Shown here piece after piece: positions 1 through 6,012 of a stretch of DNA of 8,476 nucleotides. The notes under the pieces were generated by a model. The model was not told the DNA's origin, did not search any database, and saw nothing but the letters and a program-made list of their open reading frames with translations. The stretch covers positions 1-8,476 of the forward strand of contig JAICLV010000106.1 in NCBI GenBank assembly GCA_025925185.1. Reading direction: 5' to 3'. Both the position numbers and the translations under genes were made by a program. The number at the start of each line of letters is the position of its first letter. Within the stretch, counting starts at the first letter, position 1. Source of the stretch: Acidothermaceae bacterium (GTDB lineage: Bacteria > Actinomycetota > Actinomycetes > Acidothermales > Acidothermaceae).

Positions 1-95
1 AGCTCACGGCGCAGGTCGGCGAGCAGCGCGACGGCGAGGTCCTTGGTGTTGTAGGTAACGACGATGGCCGTCACAGCATCGACGGCGCCGCTCAC
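1..95 (-). CDS. GT-A glycosyltransferase (family 2 type), N-terminal fragment running off the left edge
   Basis: Reading the minus strand from a GTG at 95-93 gives 31 codons open to the window edge. The peptide begins MSGAVDAVTAIVVTYNTKDL. The hydrophobic beta strand followed by VTYNT is the usual first nucleotide-sugar-binding strand of family 2 glycosyltransferases, so the role inferred is sugar transfer onto a cell-surface polysaccharide or glycolipid. The GTG shares GTGA with the stop of the acyltransferase remnant upstream (TGA at 94-92), a 4-base overlap typical of translationally coupled genes. No catalytic DXD is visible because only the first tenth or so of a normal enzyme lies in the window. 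The family call therefore rests on one motif plus the company of another glycosyltransferase two genes upstream. Confidence 0.6.
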   Translation of the reverse strand, partial: MSGAVDAVTAIVVTYNTKDLAVALLADLRRE

Positions 96-421
96 GATCC
101 GTCCAGCGCCAGGTACCGCGGTCGCCGCCCGACCACTTTCGCGGGCACACCGGCCGCGGTGCAGTTCAGCAGCGATTTTGTGGCCGAATCACCTTGGGTG
201 ACAACGCGCCGCTCGCCCGCGTGCACTTCCTTGCCGAGCGTGATTCGCTCCGCGTTCCGCATGCTGACGGACGGCGACATTCGCAGGCCCGGCCCCGCGC
301 GCAACTTTCGGCGTTGCTGCACGTGGGCGTAGCCGTAGAAATCAACCAACCTCAGCGCGTGGAGCCACGCCCTAGGCCCACCCAATCGGCTCACAGCGGC
401 GAGTGCACGGCTGCGGTTCAT
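92..421 (-). pseudogene. Hexapeptide-repeat (LbH, WcaF/maltose O-acetyltransferase-like) acyltransferase, internally deleted
   Basis: This is a 109-codon open frame. The ATG at 421-419 is chosen because it forms an ATGA overlap with the stop of the upstream glycosyltransferase; a longer frame back to 463 would lie inside that gene. Residues 24-70 (LRLVDFYGYAHVQQRRKL, then RMSPSVSMRN and ERITLGKEVHAGER) resemble the N-terminal half of acyltransferases found in exopolysaccharide clusters. Residues 86-100 (NCTAAGVPAKVVGRR) match the end of the same family. What should lie between, several turns of left-handed beta-helix with the catalytic histidine, is missing. The seam is near residue 81-82 (about 175-183), where a GDSAT-like motif runs straight into KSLLNCTAAG. 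The frame is preserved, so ribosomes still reach the next gene. The loss is inferred from family length (usually roughly 180-220 residues). A tiny functional protein is possible but unlikely to be an acyltransferase. Confidence 0.7.
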
Positions 422-1311
422 GGCTCCCCCCTCACCCCTCTCGTCGTGGTGTCGGTTGACCATTCTGCCGTCTTTCCAACCCGGCGGCGCCAGGCGGCGA
501 GCGCGCGAGCAGCGGCCGTGACGGCCACGAAGACCACGACCGCCGAGATGGAAGTCCGACCCTCCCGCAGCGCGGAGCGCAATTGCGCTCGCATGCCCGG
601 ACTGCCGACGGATTCAGGGTTAGGCAGCATCGTGTCGAGCTGCCGGTTGCCGTTGACAATCCTCGCCCTGCGCCGGACGAGCGACCGCACGTCGCGCGCT
701 GCGAATGAAACGAACGTCGTGTCGCACACCACGCGTTCGGCTCCACTGAAGTGCCGTGCGACGTAGCCATCGTCATTGATGACATCGGGCAACTCGCCGA
801 TCCTCCGCCGCGCCGCGGCGTTCAGGGCGAAAACGCCCGATCCGGCGCCCTGGCGGTTGATGTACGCCGTGCTGGTCCACGTTCGGTAGTACTGCCGCAC
901 AAGCCAGGACGACGTCGACGTGTCGACGCAGATCCGCGCGAGCGACATCCGGGGGGCGTCGCCTGCTAGGGCGGCAGTCAGCCGACGGGCAGCGTCGGTG
1001 GACAACAGCACGTCAGCGTCGAGGTAAATCCGCGGCGGCTCGCCACGCTGCAAGAGCAGCTTGTCGGCCGTCCTAAGCGCGGCGATCTTCGACGCCTCAG
1101 GCAGTTCGACCACCTCGATCGGCTGGCTCAGTCGCTCGCCGGCGGCACGAGCCTTGCGGACGGTGTCGTCAGTGGTGCCATTGCTGACGACAAGCACCTG
1201 GAACTCGCCCGGCTCGGCGTCCGATAACAAGGCGGTGAGCCCGCGCTCGATGACGGCGGACTCGTTGTGCGCCGCGATCACCACCGTCACCGGCGGGGTC
1301 AGCTGTTGCAC
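418..1311 (-). CDS. Glycosyltransferase, GT-A fold (family 2 type), surface polysaccharide synthesis
   Basis: The product has 297 residues and begins MQQLTPPVTVVIAAHNES. Residues 8-17 form the first nucleotide-binding strand. NGTTDDT (44-50) is a variant of the DGSTDDT loop, YLDADVLL (96-103) holds the metal-binding DXD (Asp98, Asp100), and GSGVFALN (157-164) with INDDGYVARHF (178-188) is the acceptor side, with Asp180/Asp181 as the likely catalytic base. RRRARIVNGNRQL (213-225) is a loose form of the (Q/R)xxRW region. Near the C-terminus a hydrophobic stretch at about 255-268 suggests membrane association. The enzyme probably transfers a sugar from a nucleotide donor during exopolysaccharide or cell-wall glycan assembly; donor and acceptor cannot be told. 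It leads a minus-strand operon with the acyltransferase remnant and a second glycosyltransferase. The frame is open back to a GTG at 1377, but 1311 is preferred because of its ribosome site and a promoter-like -10 lying downstream of 1377. Confidence 0.82.
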   Translation of the reverse strand: MQQLTPPVTVVIAAHNESAVIERGLTALLSDAEPGEFQVLVVSNGTTDDTVRKARAAGERLSQPIEVVELPEASKIAALRTADKLLLQRGEPPRIYLDADVLLSTDAARRLTAALAGDAPRMSLARICVDTSTSSWLVRQYYRTWTSTAYINRQGAGSGVFALNAAARRRIGELPDVINDDGYVARHFSGAERVVCDTTFVSFAARDVRSLVRRRARIVNGNRQLDTMLPNPESVGSPGMRAQLRSALREGRTSISAVVVFVAVTAAARALAAWRRRVGKTAEWSTDTTTRGVRGEP

Positions 1312-1319
1312 CCGGCGCG

Positions 1320-1324
1320 CTCCT
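1320..1324 (-). promoter_or_regulatory. Ribosome binding site deciding the glycosyltransferase start
   Basis: On the minus strand AGGAG lies 8 bases before the GTG at 1311-1309. No comparable purine-rich site precedes the alternative GTG at 1377. Starting at 1311 also places the protein start eight residues before the first conserved strand, as is usual for the family. Confidence 0.7.
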
Positions 1325-1366
1325 GGGTCCGATCTTCTTGGGCTCGTCGTCCAGCTCGGTCGCCTA

Positions 1367-1394
1367 ACGCTAGCCACCCGTCACGCGATTGCAA
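1367..1394 (-). promoter_or_regulatory. Candidate promoter of the polysaccharide operon
   Basis: On the minus strand TTGCAA (1394-1389) is followed after 16 bases by TAGCGT (1372-1367), a weak sigma70-like pair of the TAnnnT type. Transcription would start near 1360, giving a leader of about 50 bases that includes the AGGAG site. This is pattern matching only; in GC-rich DNA such weak pairs arise by chance. Confidence 0.3.
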
Positions 1395-1433
1395 CGTCGC
1401 GGCGCCTGGACACCGGTCTTCGGTCGGAAATAG

Positions 1434-1492
1434 GTTCGAGGCAAGTTACGGTCCCGTAGCTTTCTTTTTCACCCGCACCAGCAGAGCAGGAG
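1434..1492 (+). promoter_or_regulatory. Desaturase control region: short palindrome, weak -10 and strong ribosome site
   Basis: The 186-bp gap between the divergent glycosyltransferase and desaturase genes (1312-1497) must hold the desaturase promoter. TAGCTT at 1457-1462 is a possible -10, with no convincing -35 at the right distance. TACGG-TC-CCGTA (1447-1458) is a 12-bp palindrome with a two-base centre that overlaps this -10, so it could be a repressor site, perhaps for the TetR protein encoded downstream. AGGAG at 1488-1492, 5 bases before the ATG, is a clear ribosome site. Only the ribosome site is strong evidence. Confidence 0.35.
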
Positions 1493-1497
1493 CCGCC

Positions 1498-2556
1498 ATG
1501 ACGCCGCCGCCCGGGCCAACGGCCGTCGAGTCAACCGTCGCGCAAGCAGACCTGGCCGTCACGGCCGCGCCGACGGCGAAACCCAGCGCGGACGGCGCGG
1601 ACGTCGAGGACGTGCGAGCGACGCTGGGCGGCAATCGCAAGTCGGGCTGGGAGCAGTTCGCGCTCGGGGTGCTCGTCTTCGTCCCGTTCGCCGCCTTGGT
1701 CGCCGCCATCCCGGTGATGTGGGGATGGGGGTTGGGCTGGCACGACGTCGTCATCGCTTTCGTCATGTACGCGATCTCGGGCCACGGCGTCACGATCGGC
1801 TACCACCGGCTGTTCACCCACAAGTCGTTCAAGGCCAACCGCTGGCTCCGCATCGCGCTCGCCTTCGCCGGCGGCATGGCGATCGAGGGTCCGGTGGTGC
1901 GCTGGGTCGCCGACCACCGTCGCCACCACGCGTTCTCAGACCGCGACGGCGACCCACACTCGCCGTGGCGCTTCGGCAACACGTTCGGCGCGCTGGTCAA
2001 GGGCTTGGCCTACGCCCACATCGGCTGGCTGTTCGACCCCCAGCAGACCGACGCGAAGCGCTACGCGCCCGACCTTGTCGCCGACCAAGACATCGTGCGG
2101 GTCTCCCGGCTGTTCTGGCTGCAGGCGCTGATTTCGCTGTTGCTGCCGCCGCTCGTCGGCGGGCTGTGGAGCATGTCGATCGCCGGTGCGATCACCGGAT
2201 TCTTCTGGGGCGCGCTGGTGCGCGTGTCGCTGCTGCACCACGTCACCTGGTCGATCAACTCGATCTGCCACGCTGCCGGCCAGCGGCCGTTCCGTAGCCG
2301 CGACAAGTCGGGCAACGTGTGGTGGTTGGCGATCTTCTCCATGGGCGAGTCGTGGCACAACTTGCACCACGCCGACCCGACGTCCGCCCGGCACGGCGTG
2401 CTGCGAGGCCAACTCGACTCCAGCGGCCGCATCATCTGGCTGTTTGAGAAGTTCGGCTGGGTGCACGACGTGCGCTGGCCGTCCGCCGAGCGCATCAAGG
2501 CGCGTCTTGTCGCCGAGCGCGAACGAGAACGCCAACTCGCCACGCAGGCGCCGTGA
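1498..2556 (+). CDS. Membrane acyl-CoA delta-9 fatty acid desaturase (DesA3/stearoyl-CoA desaturase type)
   Basis: The product has 352 residues. The three histidine boxes that bind the di-iron centre are complete: HRLFTH (103-108), HRRHH (140-144) and HNLHH (287-291). The extra LHHVTWSINSICH stretch (about 246-258) is typical of acyl-CoA desaturases. Hydrophobic blocks at roughly 54-78, 82-100, 117-132, 194-212 and 216-235 fit a four-helix integral membrane enzyme with the boxes on the cytoplasmic side. The family introduces a cis double bond into saturated acyl-CoA (stearoyl to oleoyl) using O2 and electrons from a ferredoxin- or flavin-type reductase, which is not encoded here. Residues 1-45 are low-complexity (Ala, Pro, Thr) and probably a disordered cytoplasmic tail. 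The frame is open upstream to 1267, but the ATG at 1498 has AGGAG 5 bases before it. Its stop overlaps the TetR gene, so membrane unsaturation is likely feedback-controlled by that regulator. Confidence 0.93.
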   Translation: MTPPPGPTAVESTVAQADLAVTAAPTAKPSADGADVEDVRATLGGNRKSGWEQFALGVLVFVPFAALVAAIPVMWGWGLGWHDVVIAFVMYAISGHGVTIGYHRLFTHKSFKANRWLRIALAFAGGMAIEGPVVRWVADHRRHHAFSDRDGDPHSPWRFGNTFGALVKGLAYAHIGWLFDPQQTDAKRYAPDLVADQDIVRVSRLFWLQALISLLLPPLVGGLWSMSIAGAITGFFWGALVRVSLLHHVTWSINSICHAAGQRPFRSRDKSGNVWWLAIFSMGESWHNLHHADPTSARHGVLRGQLDSSGRIIWLFEKFGWVHDVRWPSAERIKARLVAERERERQLATQAP

Positions 2557-3248
2557 CCTCGACGCGCCTGGCTCCGGCGGCCGAGATCGTCGTGCCGGCT
2601 CCGCGTCGCGCGCGCATGACCGGCGCCCAACGTCGCGAGCAGTTGCTCGACGTCGGCCGAGGGCTGTTCGCCGAACGTGGCTTCGACGCGTCGTCGATCG
2701 AGGAGATCGCGCACCGCGCCGGTGTCTCAAAACCAGTGGTGTACGGGCATTTCGGCGGCAAAGAGGGTCTGTACTCCGCCGTCGTCGAACGCGAGTCGGA
2801 ACGCTTGCTCGGCATGCTCACCGCCGCGCTGTCGGACGGCCACCCACGCGTGGTGCTCCAACAGGCGGCGTCGGTGTTTCTCGACTACGTCGAGGAGTGC
2901 ACCGACGGGTTTCGCATCCTGCTGCGCGGCTCGGGCGTCGGCTCCTCGATGGGCACACTGACCACCCTGCTTGACGACGTCGCGGCTCGCGCCGAGGAGA
3001 TCCTGGCGCGCGCGTTCGCCGCGCGCGGCTACCGCACCTCTCTCGCGCCGATGTACGCGCAAATGCTGGTGGGCATGGTCGCGTTCACCGGTCAGTGGTG
3101 GCTTGACACCCGCGAGCCCGCCCGCGACGACATCGTGGCGCACGTCGTCAACCTGGCGTGGAACGGTTTGTCGCGCCTCGACGCCGAGCCGACGCCGGGC
3201 GACCCTGGCACCCCGGGCACCACCTCGGGTGTCTCGACGTCGAGATAG
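2553..3248 (+). CDS. TetR-family transcriptional regulator, coupled to the desaturase
   Basis: The product has 231 residues. The DNA-binding region spans about 25-71: a first helix QRREQLLDVGRGLFAERGF, then SSIEEIAHRAGVSKPVVYGHF (47-67) as the helix-turn-helix, followed by GGKEGLY. The remaining 160 residues are helical in character and form the ligand-binding/dimer domain, as usual for TetR proteins of about 200 residues. The last 20 residues (Pro, Gly, Thr, Ser) are a low-complexity tail. GTG at 2553 overlaps the desaturase TGA as GTGA, so both proteins should come from one mRNA; an internal ATG at 2616 is an alternative start just before the HTH. The likely role, inferred from coupling alone, is sensing acyl-CoA or a related lipid and adjusting desaturase expression. 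The operator is unknown; the small palindrome at 1447-1458 is one candidate. Confidence 0.88.
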   Translation: MTSTRLAPAAEIVVPAPRRARMTGAQRREQLLDVGRGLFAERGFDASSIEEIAHRAGVSKPVVYGHFGGKEGLYSAVVERESERLLGMLTAALSDGHPRVVLQQAASVFLDYVEECTDGFRILLRGSGVGSSMGTLTTLLDDVAARAEEILARAFAARGYRTSLAPMYAQMLVGMVAFTGQWWLDTREPARDDIVAHVVNLAWNGLSRLDAEPTPGDPGTPGTTSGVSTSR

Positions 3249-3258
3249 CGCATACACT
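3232..3258 (+). promoter_or_regulatory. marR promoter with 14-bp perfect palindrome; probable leaderless start
   Basis: TCTCGACGTCGAGA (3232-3245) is a perfect 14-bp palindrome spanning the end of the TetR gene. TACACT (3253-3258) is a good actinobacterial -10 (TAnnnT) that ends 8 bases before the MarR ATG at 3267. This spacing would put the transcription start on or next to the A of the ATG, and there is no purine-rich ribosome site, so a leaderless mRNA is likely. The palindrome would cover the -35 side of this promoter, where a MarR autorepressor commonly binds. Confidence 0.45.
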
Positions 3259-3266
3259 TCTCCCTC

Positions 3267-3704
3267 ATGGACGACACCGAGGCATTGACCGCCGCCGTCA
3301 TCCGGCTGGCCCGCCACCTTGAAATCGGCCGACGCGAGACGCTCGCCGCTCGCGACATCGAGGTGTGGGAGTACGACGTCCTGGTGGCGCTGCGCGAGGC
3401 CGACCGGCCCGCGGGCTTGTCGCCCGGCGCGCTGATCGCCGCCACCCAGGTCGCCTCAGGCACAATGACGAACCGCGTCGACCGGCTGGCGCGCAGAGGC
3501 CTGGTCACCCGCGAGCCCGACCCCGACGACCGCCGCGGCGTGTTGGTGCGGCTCACGACGACGGGTCGGCGGAAGGCCGACCAGGCGCGTGGCGACGTGC
3601 GCAAGGCAGAGGCGAGACTGCTCGGCGGGCTCGGTGCGCGGAAGCGCGCGCAGGTGACCGCCGGGCTCACCGAGGCGCTTGGCGCCTTCGAACCCTCCGG
3701 CTGA
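3267..3704 (+). CDS. MarR-family transcriptional regulator
   Basis: The product has 145 residues, the normal MarR length. Helical N-terminal residues 3-30 form part of the dimer interface. The winged helix-turn-helix follows: WEYDVLVALREA (34-45), LSPGALIAATQVASGTMTNRVDRLARRGLV (51-80, with the recognition helix at about 64-77), and the wing REPDPDDRRGVLVRLT (82-97) with the signature DxxDRR. The C-terminal helices (about 98-145) complete the dimer. The ligand is unknown. The gene lies 18 bases after the TetR gene in the same direction but has its own promoter-like element, so it may be transcribed alone. It converges on the EIIC gene, with 40 bp between stops. A target cannot be inferred from the neighbours, and self-control through the upstream palindrome is the simplest idea. 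Confidence 0.9.
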   Translation: MDDTEALTAAVIRLARHLEIGRRETLAARDIEVWEYDVLVALREADRPAGLSPGALIAATQVASGTMTNRVDRLARRGLVTREPDPDDRRGVLVRLTTTGRRKADQARGDVRKAEARLLGGLGARKRAQVTAGLTEALGAFEPSG

Positions 3705-3710
3705 GGCGAC

Positions 3711-3784
3711 TGCCTCGCCGAGAGTGCGCTTCGGGTTGGTTTTGCTAGCCGGGAGACGACCCGAAATGCACACTCGGCGAGGCA
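3711..3784 (+). repeat. Large imperfect inverted repeat (26-bp arms) between convergent marR and EIIC genes; possible bidirectional terminator
   Basis: The left arm (3711-3736, starting TGCCTCGCCGAG) and right arm (3759-3784, ending CTCGGCGAGGCA) pair at 23 of 26 positions, with mismatches at arm positions 13, 18 and 19. The 22-base loop contains TTTT and the palindrome GCTAGC. The arms start 7 bases after the marR stop, and the right arm lies wholly inside the end of the EIIC gene, encoding part of its last dozen residues. There is no T-run after either arm, so it is not a textbook intrinsic terminator. A stem of this size between convergent genes would still fit bidirectional termination, or a dispersed palindromic repeat element. 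Confidence 0.75.
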
Positions 3785-5181
3785 TGGACGGAGGCCGGAG
3801 CGCGGACCGAGCCCGGCCGCTCGCTGACGTGCTCGCCCGCGGCGTCGTCGGCCGGCTCGCGGCCCGGTGTCAGCACGTTGAACCGGCGAATCACGAACCG
3901 GAAGACAAAGAAGTACACGAAGAAGTACACGACGCCGACCAGCAGCAACAGCAACGGCCGATGCGTGTTCGCCTTGTGGAAGTTCAGCGCGAAGTCGAGG
4001 AAACCGGCCGAGAAGCTGAAGCCCATCTTGATGCCGAGCGCGTTACAGATCACCATCGAGCAGCCGGTGAGCGCCGCGTGGATGAGGTAAAGCTCGGGCG
4101 CGACGAACATGAAGGCATACTCGATGGGCTCGGTGACGCCGGTGAGAAACGACGTCAACGCGGCCGAGATCATGATGCCGCCGATGACCTTGCGACGACT
4201 CAGCCTCGCCTCGCGCCACATCGCCATCGCCGCGCCGACGAGTCCGAACATCATCACCGGGAAGAAGCCAGCCATGAACGTGCCGGAGCCGTCGTGGCCG
4301 ATGAAGTAGCAGTTCATGTCGCCGTTCGCGACAGTGGTTCCGACGTGGCACGTCGGCACCAGGTACCAGACCACGGAGTTGACGACGTGATGCAGGCCGA
4401 GCGGGATCAGCAACCGGTTGACGAACCCGTAAACGCCAGCCCCGATGGCGCCATTGTGCGACATCCAGTTGCCGAACGGGTGGATCGCGCCGTCCGACAA
4501 CGGCGGCCAGACAAAGGAAAACGCGACGCCCAGCAGCAGGCCGGCGAAGGCCGCGACGATCGGCACGAAGCGTCGTCCGCCAAAGAAGGCGAGGTAGGCG
4601 GGCAGCCGCACCCGGTGGTAGCGCTGCCACAACACCGCGGCCATCAAGCCGACGCAGATGCCGCCGAGCACGCCGGTCGGATTGCCGGTAAGCCCTGGTA
4701 GCAAAGCGTTTCTCGCCGGCTCGCCGACCTCGGGCGCCGTCGGTGTCAAGACCTGGTCTTTGATGCTGGAGCCGGCGAACAGTTGCATGCTCGCGGCGTT
4801 GAAGGTCAGGTAGCCGACGAACGCCGCGATCGCGGTCGATCCGTCGGAGCGGCGCGCGAACCCGACCGCGACGCCGAGGCAGAACAGCAGCGGCAACGCC
4901 GCGAAGATGAGGGCGCCCGCGCTTTGCATGACGTTGGCCACGTGCTCGAGCCAGTAGAACGGCTCATATTGCGCCAGCCCGTAGTGCTGCCCCGCGACGT
5001 GCGGCACGTGGCCGCCGAGCATGTCCTCCTGGCCGAACCGCAGCAGCAGGGCGCCCGCGGGCAGCGTGGCGACCGGGAGCATGAGGCTTCGCCCGATGCG
5101 GGTGAGTACCGCGAGCATCGGGTTGGTCATGCGCGGGGCGGCCGGCAGGCCGTCGGTCAACACGGGGGCGGTCGTCGTCAT
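3745..5181 (-). CDS. nagE: PTS EIIC permease, glucose/N-acetylglucosamine family (NagE2-like, no fused EIIB)
   Basis: The product has 478 residues. It is the membrane channel that carries the sugar and presents it to phospho-EIIB for phosphorylation. The N-terminal stretch RIGRSLMLPVATLPAGALLLRFG (about 28-50) opens the EIIC domain, followed by about ten hydrophobic segments. Family motifs are LFCLGVAVGFARRSDGSTAIAAFVGYL, VLGGICVGL, HHVVNSVVWY (264-273), GFFPVMMFGL and GVTEPIEYAFMFVAP (348-362, with the sugar-binding Glu). It ends in FNVLTPGRE, as Streptomyces NagE2-type proteins do, and then adds a hydrophilic tail of about 35 residues with a near-repeat SVHASPSVHFG. There is no CITRLR EIIB motif; a separate EIIB lies across the divergent promoter. 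Two cysteines (278 and 291) flank the loop after the HHVVN helix. The ATG overlaps the DasR-type gene stop as ATGA. GlcNAc is preferred as substrate because of the regulator and operator, but glucose cannot be excluded. Confidence 0.92.
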   Translation of the reverse strand: MTTTAPVLTDGLPAAPRMTNPMLAVLTRIGRSLMLPVATLPAGALLLRFGQEDMLGGHVPHVAGQHYGLAQYEPFYWLEHVANVMQSAGALIFAALPLLFCLGVAVGFARRSDGSTAIAAFVGYLTFNAASMQLFAGSSIKDQVLTPTAPEVGEPARNALLPGLTGNPTGVLGGICVGLMAAVLWQRYHRVRLPAYLAFFGGRRFVPIVAAFAGLLLGVAFSFVWPPLSDGAIHPFGNWMSHNGAIGAGVYGFVNRLLIPLGLHHVVNSVVWYLVPTCHVGTTVANGDMNCYFIGHDGSGTFMAGFFPVMMFGLVGAAMAMWREARLSRRKVIGGIMISAALTSFLTGVTEPIEYAFMFVAPELYLIHAALTGCSMVICNALGIKMGFSFSAGFLDFALNFHKANTHRPLLLLLVGVVYFFVYFFVFRFVIRRFNVLTPGREPADDAAGEHVSERPGSVRAPASVHASPSVHFGSSPG

Positions 5182-5969
5182 TGCCCCCCGCCGTCGTCGT
5201 CGACCGCGCCGCCATGCGGAAAGCGATGCGCCTTCTTCGGCCGGTCGAGCGGCACCCACAACTGATAGCGATCGCTGCGATAAGCGGACGACGCGTACTC
5301 GACGCGCTGGTGTCCCGCGTAGGAGTACCGCCGCATCCACAACACCGGCACGTCCGGCGTGATCTCCAGCAGTTTCGCGTCTGCGGCGTCGGGGGTCGTC
5401 GCCTCGATGGTCTGCTCGCCCCAGTCGAGCACCAGGCCGTACCGCTCCTCCAGCGTCGCGTACAGCGAGCCGACCAGGCCAGCGTCGAGCAGCCCCGGCA
5501 CCAGCTTCTCCGGCACGTGTGTGCGCTCGACCGACATCGGAATCCCGTCGGCGAACCGCAGCCGCTCCAGCCGCAGCACCGGTTCGCCACTCGGGATCTC
5601 CAGGTCACGCGCCAGCTGCGGGGTCGCCGCCACCCGCTCGAAGGCGAGCACCCGCGAGCTGGCGCGCATCCCGCGGCTGCGCATGTCCTCGGTGAAGGAC
5701 GCCAGCCTGATCTGCAAGTCGGTCTTCTGGCGCGCGACGAAGGTGCCCCGACCTTGGATGCGATACAGCCGGCCGTCGACGACCAGCCCGTCGATAGCCT
5801 GCCGCACCGTCATCCGCGACAACTTGAAGCGGTCGGCCAGCTCGCGTTCGGACGGGATCGGCGCGTCGATGCCCAGTTCCGACTCGACCAGATCCAGCAG
5901 GATCGCCTGCAGCTGGTGGTACTTCGGCACCGGGCTGCGCGGGTCGATCCGCTGGCTCGCCTCCGTCAT
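5178..5969 (-). CDS. dasR: GntR/HutC-family regulator, DasR-type, controlling the PTS locus
   Basis: The product has 263 residues. The GntR winged helix is at about 12-79: SPVPKYHQLQAILLDLVE, IPSERELADRFKLSRMTVRQAI (38-59, the recognition helix around SRMTVRQAI) and the wing GRLYRIQGRGTFVA. The UTRA effector domain follows (about 85-245), with FTEDMRSRGM, PVLRLERLRFADGIPMSVERTHVP and VEYASSAYRSDRYQLWVPL, the layout of DasR and NagR proteins. These bind phosphorylated amino sugars (GlcN-6-P or GlcNAc-6-P) and then release DNA. An acidic, Gly-rich tail closes the protein. AAGGG lies 6 bases before the ATG at 5969. The gene overlaps the EIIC gene and is divergent from EIIB-EIIA-EI, and a dre-like operator sits between the two arms. 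It should repress both arms and itself until GlcNAc is taken up. Whether it is a genome-wide DasR or a local NagR-like regulator cannot be told. Confidence 0.88.
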   Translation of the reverse strand: MTEASQRIDPRSPVPKYHQLQAILLDLVESELGIDAPIPSERELADRFKLSRMTVRQAIDGLVVDGRLYRIQGRGTFVARQKTDLQIRLASFTEDMRSRGMRASSRVLAFERVAATPQLARDLEIPSGEPVLRLERLRFADGIPMSVERTHVPEKLVPGLLDAGLVGSLYATLEERYGLVLDWGEQTIEATTPDAADAKLLEITPDVPVLWMRRYSYAGHQRVEYASSAYRSDRYQLWVPLDRPKKAHRFPHGGAVDDDGGGQ

Positions 5970-5996
5970 GGATTTCCCTTACTCGCCGACCGCCAG

Positions 5997-6012
5997 TCTT
6001 GTCCAGACCGGA
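5997..6012. promoter_or_regulatory. Weaker second dre-like site, one helical turn from the main one
   Basis: Aligned on GTC-x-AGACC, the sequence TCTTGTCCAGACCGGA matches 10 of 16 positions of the dre consensus. Its centre is exactly 10 bp from that of the stronger site at 6007-6022, so bound dimers would lie on the same DNA face. It also covers the -35 of the EIIB promoter. The core is good but the flank is poor, so this may be chance. Confidence 0.4.

Noticed and set aside
194..766. A 190-codon plus-strand frame opposite the acyltransferase remnant and glycosyltransferase
   Set aside because: It has no motif or ribosome site and lies across two minus-strand genes that are joined by an ATGA overlap.
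1267..1497. N-terminal extension of the desaturase
   Set aside because: The extra residues are Arg/Ser-rich, overlap the divergent glycosyltransferase, and lie upstream of the AGGAG-preceded ATG at 1498.
1936..2730. A 264-codon minus-strand frame opposite the desaturase
   Set aside because: It is Arg/Gln/Asp-rich antisense of the histidine-box gene with no start signal or family motif.
3679..4701. A 340-codon open frame on the plus strand opposite the EIIC gene
   Set aside because: Its translation is rich in Arg, His, Asp, Glu and Gln with no family motif, as expected for the antisense of a GC-rich membrane protein gene. The minus strand has clear EIIC motifs.
4749..4759. AGACCTGGTCT palindrome inside the EIIC gene as a further DasR site
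   Set aside because: Its half-sites are in the reverse order from dre (AGACC then GGTCT), it lacks the central CTAG core, and it lies deep in coding sequence.
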